Assembly (NCBI GenBank): GCA_045125095.1
Contig: JBGVMW010000002.1
Coordinates: 1-10,957 of the forward strand
Source: JBGVMW01 sp045125095
Lineage (GTDB): Bacteria; Bacillota; Clostridia; Lachnospirales; Lachnospiraceae
Reading direction: 5' to 3'
DNA: 10,957 nucleotides
Below the pieces are notes generated by a model. The model was not told the DNA's origin. It saw only the letters and a list, made by a program, of their open reading frames with translations, and ran no database searches. The position numbers were made by a program, and so were the translations under genes. Below, one piece after another: positions 7,143 through 10,957 of this stretch (position 1 is its first letter; every line of letters begins with the position of its first letter).

Positions 7143-7481
7143 TTAACATTCTCTGGATGTGCAGGATTAGCCTCTGTTACATCATTGAACTCGATAGCTC
7201 CGAATATGGTAGGTGCTTTCGATGAGGAAACATATTCTACAGCCAAACTATATATTCCCATTGGTGCAAAAGATAGCTATTGGTTAAATTACGATTGGTG
7301 GAAATTCAGTGAGATATTGGAAATAGACACTTCCGGCATCAGCCAAGTGGAGACTAATAGCGGAACAGCAAATGGCAAAGCCGTTATCTACACCTTAGAC
7401 GGCCGCAGAGTGGAAACCGAAGCGAAAGATCTGCCTGCCGGAATATATATCATCAATGGAAAGAAAGTAATGGTGGAATAA
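7143..7481 (+). pseudogene. 3' remnant of a secreted BspA-like LRR gene, front part missing
   Basis: The frame encodes LTFSGCAGLASVTSLNSIAP, the standard end of a BspA-type repeat (usually AFSGC). It then runs through the capping segment AFDEETYSTAKLYIP-GAKDSYW and ends with the IYTLDGRRVE / LPAGIYIINGKKVMV tail found at the C-terminus of Bacteroidales surface proteins (Por/T9SS-like). The stop is TAA at 7479-7481. The frame continues open leftward to a stop at 7074, but residues encoded before about 7143 do not look like an LRR. A nominal TTG start at 7185 would lie inside the cap and is not credible. The signal peptide and most repeats of a normal BspA-like protein are therefore absent. It is read opposite to every other gene here. 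Most likely an element insertion cut the gene near 7145; an old deletion is the alternative. Confidence 0.8.
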
Positions 7482-7505
7482 ACACCTCAACATTAGAAAT
7501 GAACT

Positions 7506-7538
7506 GTAAGCCGCTCCTGAACAGGGCGGCTTACTTTG
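7506..7538 (+). terminator. Hairpin terminator of the BspA-like gene
   Basis: GTAAGCCGC (7506-7514) pairs with GCGGCTTAC (7526-7534), with an inner CCT/AGG pairing, 25 bases after the stop codon. A short T-run (TTTG) follows. It is GC-rich and rightly placed, but the T-tract is weak. Confidence 0.6.
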
Positions 7539-7936
7539 TAATATCCAAGTTCTGGTATCTAAAATATGAAATAACTGAACAGGATTAGACGACACGATGA
7601 CATAACTAACGTTGCAAACGTTGCGTCGAAAAATATAATACAGCATTGCTAGGCCTAAAGACATTGAAATAAATCGGCTAACCACGCATACCTTGCCCCG
7701 TATTCGCATATATACACAGCGAAAAACAGCTTATGCTTCTCCACTCCACATGTTTAATTCTCAGTTTTATCTGCCACACTGTCACTTTTCATTCTCAGCA
7801 GTTTGATAATCAAACACTTTGAAAGTGAAAGATGGGGTGACAGATGCAAAAACATCTGTCACTATTGTTAGAGATGAATGAGTGCGTGCAGATTTCTGAA
7901 ATTGCTACACCGAGCGTTCGTGTCTGAATGTAGACA
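7539..7936. other. Gene-free spacer between BspA-like remnant and ppdK terminator
   Basis: No credible gene on either strand: open frames of 79 and 104 codons here overlap real features, lack leaders and resemble no family. Visible structure is a tandem AACGTTGC pair (7608-7615, 7617-7624), a 6-bp hairpin GTTTGA/TCAAAC (7801-7815) and a stronger hairpin at 7837-7862. It lies between two convergent transcription units, so it is expected to be mostly untranscribed. Confidence 0.5.
7837..7862. repeat. Perfect 10-bp inverted repeat with 6-base loop
   Basis: GTGACAGATG (7837-7846) pairs with CATCTGTCAC (7853-7862) around CAAAAA. No T-tract follows on either strand, so it is not a classical terminator. 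The outer GTGACAG also has an inverted partner, CTGTCAC, at about 7779-7785, which makes a larger alternative stem possible. Confidence 0.5.
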
Positions 7937-7973
7937 AACAAAAAGTGTCCCGCATAGATTTGCGGGACACTTT
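7937..7973 (-). terminator. Intrinsic terminator of ppdK
   Basis: A perfect 13-bp stem (7942-7954 with 7961-7973, core GTGTCCCGCA) encloses a 6-base loop and lies 20 bases past the ppdK stop. Read on the minus strand it is followed by TTTTTG and further T-rich sequence. Confidence 0.85.
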
Positions 7974-7993
7974 CATATTTAATCAGAAGATGA

Positions 7994-10723
7994 TTATGCT
8001 TCTTCTTCCACAGCAGCCTGTGCAGCAGCAAGGCGTGCGATGGGCACACGGAACGGAGAGCAGCTCACGTAGTTGAGGCCAACCTTGTGGCAGAACTTCA
8101 CAGAGCTGGGTTCACCACCGTGCTCACCGCAGATACCGCACTTCAGGTCGGGACGCTGATGACGGCCCTTGTCTACGGCCATCTGCACGAGCTGACCCAC
8201 ACCGTTTTGGTCGAGCACCTGGAAGGGGTCTACCTTCAGGATCTTCTTCTCCAAGTAAACGGGCAAGAAGTTGGCGATGTCGTCGCGGCTGTAACCGAAG
8301 GTCATCTGAGTCAAGTCGTTCGTACCAAATGAGAAGTACTCGGCGCGGCTGGCAATGCGGTCGGCTGTGAGGGCTGCACGCGGGATTTCGATCATGGTAC
8401 CTACCTTGAATTCGATTTCCATTCCTTCTTCAGCGAAGAGGGCAGCAGCTTCGTCGCGAATTACCTTCTCCTGGGCCTCGAATTCATAAAGGATACCGGT
8501 GAGGGGCACCATGATTTCGGGATGAGGATCGTAGCCTTCGCGCTTCAGTTCGATGGCAGCACCGAGGATAGCACGGGTTTGCATTTCGGTGATGCAGGGA
8601 TAAGTGTTTCCGAGACGGCAACCGCGGTGTCCGAGCATGGGGTTGTGTTCGCACAAGCTCTCAACGCGCTGCTTGATATATTCTACGGTAACGCCCATGG
8701 CCTCTGCCATTTCTTTCTGACCCTTTGCATCGTGGGGAACGAACTCGTGGAGAGGAGGATCGAGCAGACGCACGTTCACGGGATAACCGTCCATGGCCTT
8801 GAAGATGCCCTTGAAGTCTTCCTTCTGGATGGGGAGCAACTTGGCAAGTGCTTTCTTACGTCCTTCAACGTCTTCTGCCAAAATCATTTCGCGCATGGCA
8901 ACAATCTTGTCAGCATCGAAGAACATGTGCTCTGTGCGGCAGAGACCGATACCCACGGCACCGAACTTGCGAGCCACTTCGGCATCGTGCGGAGTGTCGG
9001 CGTTGGTGCGTACAACGAGCTTGGTGTGCTTCTTGCAGAGGTCCATCAATTCTGCGAAGTCGCCAGAGAGTTCGGCAGCCTGGGTCTTGATTTCTCCCTT
9101 GTAAACGCTACCATTTGTACCATTGAGTGAGATGTAATCACCTTCCTTGAGAACAACGCCATCGATTTCAACGGTGCGGTTGTGATAGTCCACATTGATT
9201 GCACCTGCACCGCTCACGCAGCACTTACCCATACCGCGGGCCACCACAGCGGCGTGGCTGGTCATACCACCACGAGCAGTGAGGATACCTTCGGCTTCGG
9301 CCATACCGGCGAGGTCTTCGGGAGATGTTTCGATACGAACCATGATCACCTTGTGGCCATCGGCATGCCATTTCACGGCATCGTCAGCAAAGAAGACGAT
9401 TTGTCCGCAAGCAGCACCGGGGCTGGCGGGAAGACCACGTGTCAGTTCGGTAGCCTTTGCCAAAGCTTCCTTGTTGAACACGGGGTGCAAAAGTTCGTCG
9501 AGCTTATTGGGTTCGCAGCGGTTGATGGCTGTCTTTTCGTCGATCATGCCCTGACGGAGCAGGTCCATAGCGATTTTCACCATGGCAGCACCGGTGCGCT
9601 TACCGTTACGAGTCTGGAGGAACCAGAGTTTGCCTTCCTGAACGGTGAACTCCATGTCCTGCATGTCGCGATAGTGTTCTTCGAGCTTGGTCTGGAGAGC
9701 ATCGAGTTGCTTGTAGATTTCGGGCATGGCTTCTTCCATTGAAGGATAGTTGGCCTTGCGATCTTCTTCGCTGATTCCCTGCAACTCAGCCCAGCGACGG
9801 CTTCCTTCGAGTGTGATCTGCTGCGGAGTGCGGATACCTGCCACAACGTCTTCACCCTGAGCGTTCACAAGCCATTCACCATTGAAGAGGTCTTCACCTG
9901 TGGCGGCATCACGGCTGAAGCAAACGCCTGTGGCGGAAGTGTCGCCCATGTTACCGAACACCATGGCCTGAACGTTAACGGCTGTACCCCATTCTGCGGG
10001 GATGCCTTCCATCTTACGATAGAGGATGGCGCGGTCGTTCATCCAAGAGTCGAACACAGCGCAGATGGCACCCCACAACTGTTCGTAAGAGTCGTTGGGG
10101 AAGTCCTTACCGGTCTGGTTCTTAACAGCTTGCTTAAACTTGGCAACGAGTTCCTTCAAGTCTTCCACTTCCAGTTCGTTGTCCAACTTAACGCCCTTGG
10201 CTTCCTTCACCTCTTCGATGATAGCCTCGAACGGGTCGATATCTTCTTTGTTAACGGGCTTCATGCCGAGAACCACGTCTCCGTACATCTGAACGAAGCG
10301 GCGATATGAGTCCCAAGCGAAACGAGCGTTGCCGGTTTTACGCACGATACCTTCCACCACTTCGTCGTTGAGACCGAGGTTCAGAATGGTATCCATCATA
10401 CCGGGCATTGAAGCACGGGCACCTGAACGTACAGAAACGAGAAGCGGGTTCTCAACGTCGCCGAACTTGCTGTTCATCAGCTCTTCCACGTGATGGATAG
10501 CCTTTTCAACATCGTCCTTCAACATTGCCACCACTTCCTGCTTGCCAATGGCGTAATAGTCATTGCAAGTATCGGTTGTGATTGTGAAACCGGGAGGCAC
10601 GGGCACTCCGATGAGGTTCATCTCAGCCAAGTTAGCACCTTTACCACCCAGCTCATTGCGCATGTCGGCACGGCCTTCAGCCTTGCCTGCACCAAACAAA
10701 TAAACTCTTTTTTGGTTTGCCAT
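7994..10723 (-). CDS. ppdK: Pyruvate, phosphate dikinase
   Basis: A 909-aa cytoplasmic enzyme that interconverts pyruvate, ATP and phosphate with PEP, AMP and pyrophosphate, linking glycolysis and gluconeogenesis; in anaerobes it often runs toward pyruvate to gain ATP. The N-terminal ATP-grasp part has the GGKGANLAEM and SVRSGARASMPGMMDTILNLG type motifs. The swivelling phosphohistidine domain has GGMTSHAAVVARG with H490. The C-terminal PEP/pyruvate barrel has GIGLCRTEHMFF, NVRLLDPPLHEF, GTMIEIPRA, FGTNDLTQ and KCGICGEHGGEP with catalytic C865. All domains are intact. I chose the ATG at 10723 (MANQKRVYLFG), as in the family; the frame extends to 10786, but those 21 extra codons overlap the promoter. 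Base composition is clearly richer in G+C than the genes at 1-7064. It is single, with its own promoter and terminator. It looks like a host housekeeping gene outside the element. Confidence 0.97.
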   Translation of the reverse strand: MANQKRVYLFGAGKAEGRADMRNELGGKGANLAEMNLIGVPVPPGFTITTDTCNDYYAIGKQEVVAMLKDDVEKAIHHVEELMNSKFGDVENPLLVSVRSGARASMPGMMDTILNLGLNDEVVEGIVRKTGNARFAWDSYRRFVQMYGDVVLGMKPVNKEDIDPFEAIIEEVKEAKGVKLDNELEVEDLKELVAKFKQAVKNQTGKDFPNDSYEQLWGAICAVFDSWMNDRAILYRKMEGIPAEWGTAVNVQAMVFGNMGDTSATGVCFSRDAATGEDLFNGEWLVNAQGEDVVAGIRTPQQITLEGSRRWAELQGISEEDRKANYPSMEEAMPEIYKQLDALQTKLEEHYRDMQDMEFTVQEGKLWFLQTRNGKRTGAAMVKIAMDLLRQGMIDEKTAINRCEPNKLDELLHPVFNKEALAKATELTRGLPASPGAACGQIVFFADDAVKWHADGHKVIMVRIETSPEDLAGMAEAEGILTARGGMTSHAAVVARGMGKCCVSGAGAINVDYHNRTVEIDGVVLKEGDYISLNGTNGSVYKGEIKTQAAELSGDFAELMDLCKKHTKLVVRTNADTPHDAEVARKFGAVGIGLCRTEHMFFDADKIVAMREMILAEDVEGRKKALAKLLPIQKEDFKGIFKAMDGYPVNVRLLDPPLHEFVPHDAKGQKEMAEAMGVTVEYIKQRVESLCEHNPMLGHRGCRLGNTYPCITEMQTRAILGAAIELKREGYDPHPEIMVPLTGILYEFEAQEKVIRDEAAALFAEEGMEIEFKVGTMIEIPRAALTADRIASRAEYFSFGTNDLTQMTFGYSRDDIANFLPVYLEKKILKVDPFQVLDQNGVGQLVQMAVDKGRHQRPDLKCGICGEHGGEPSSVKFCHKVGLNYVSCSPFRVPIARLAAAQAAVEEEA

Positions 10724-10758
10724 AATTGATAGAAAAATTTTACGAATTGAAATATGCG

Positions 10759-10789
10759 CAAAAATAACATCTTTTTGGAAATTCACAAA
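10759..10789 (-). promoter_or_regulatory. ppdK promoter
   Basis: On the minus strand, TTTG (10789-10786), a 19-base spacer and TATTTTTG (10766-10759) match the Bacteroidales -33/-7 consensus exactly. The predicted leader is about 30 bases, AT-rich and without a Shine-Dalgarno, which is usual in this group. Confidence 0.75.
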
Positions 10790-10957
10790 GTGTTAGATAA
10801 TAAATAATAACTTGACACACGTTTTTTTCGTTCTGCACACGAATATCCGAACACGCACTTGCGAAAAGCCCTACCCTCACACAGGTTTTCGCGATGCCGA
10901 TTGACAATTTTCCCAAGGCCTTGCATGAAAAGTGGGCGGCCGTGGCCCCAAAAGTGG
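10790..10957. other. Intergenic region upstream of ppdK
   Basis: No gene is visible. It contains a loose inverted repeat GCGAAAA (10861-10867) / TTTTCGC (10886-10892) and, at the very edge, AAAAGTGG occurring at 10928-10935 and again at 10950-10957. That could be the first unit of a 22-base tandem repeat, but it is cut by the window end. Confidence 0.4.

Larger units (their letters stand above)
1..7145. mobile_element. Right-hand part of a putative serine-recombinase-driven integrated element
   Basis: Inferred from the large serine recombinase beside the truncated BspA-like gene, the abrupt end of BspA homology near 7145, and the clearly more AT-rich composition of everything to the left compared with ppdK. 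No transfer, replication or phage structural genes are visible. The left end lies outside the window, so element type and length are unknown, and 1-4190 could in principle be host DNA. Confidence 0.55.

Noticed and set aside
7185..7481. A complete small gene starting at TTG 7185
   Set aside because: The start falls in the middle of a known repeat-cap unit and recognisable LRR codons continue upstream to about 7146, so it is a truncated larger gene.
7395..8049. Minus-strand open frames of 104 and 79 codons
   Set aside because: They run across the BspA-like coding tail, terminators and the ppdK 3' end, have no plausible leader and no recognisable motif.
8522..9742. Long plus-strand open frames (up to about 200 codons) inside ppdK
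   Set aside because: They are antisense to an intact, fully conserved enzyme gene, are rich in His/Thr/Val from reverse-read codons, and resemble no family.
10724..10786. ppdK extended by 21 codons to the upstream ATG at 10786
   Set aside because: The extra residues are not part of the family, and the segment contains the -7 box and predicted transcription start.
1..10957. CRISPR array, tRNA or rRNA genes
   Set aside because: No regularly spaced direct repeats and no cloverleaf-like or rRNA sequence were seen. The LRR repeats are protein-level and diverged at the DNA level.

Overview
The window looks like Bacteroidales chromosome (Prevotella/Bacteroides-type) carrying the right-hand end of a foreign, AT-rich mobile element. 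Three things suggest this. There is a full-length pyruvate phosphate dikinase typical of the group. There is a BspA-like protein tail ending in the short C-terminal module common on Bacteroidales surface proteins. The promoters match the Bacteroidales pattern (TTTG, about 19-21 bases, TAnnTTTG) rather than the E. coli one. No genus can be fixed without a database search.

Layout, left to right. Positions 1-4190 hold four minus-strand genes separated by only 10-18 bases, almost certainly one operon read from about 4220 leftwards. In transcription order they are a 453-aa protein made almost only of BspA-type (LRR_5) repeats with no signal peptide; a 202-aa three-helix membrane protein with a Cys/His-rich tail; a 635-aa protein with degenerate LRR_5 repeats, two membrane helices and a C-terminal domain of unknown function; and a small membrane protein cut by the window edge (DUF6804-like). 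Positions 4297-5106 encode a 269-aa helical protein of uncertain family (HEPN/DUF5677-like). The gap 5107-5339 is rich in hairpins and ends in a strong stem with T-tracts on both sides. Positions 5340-7064 encode a large serine recombinase with its own promoter. Just upstream of it, around 7096-7145, lie a 9-bp inverted repeat and what I read as the element/chromosome junction.

From about 7146 to 7481 on the plus strand is the last ~112 codons of a secreted BspA-like LRR gene whose front part is missing. It is followed by a hairpin terminator, about 400 bases without a gene, and a 13-bp perfect-stem terminator. Then comes ppdK (7994-10723, minus) with a clear promoter at 10759-10789.

Interpretation: a recombinase-driven element appears to have inserted into a chromosomal BspA-like gene next to ppdK. 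Its recombinase gene and attachment site lie at the right end, and the HEPN-like gene and the LRR/membrane operon are cargo. The left end, and the missing front of the BspA-like gene, are outside the window. The cargo operon is the best candidate for an undescribed system: LRR_5 modules are usually secreted or surface-exposed, but here they sit on proteins with no export signal, two of whose operon partners are membrane proteins.
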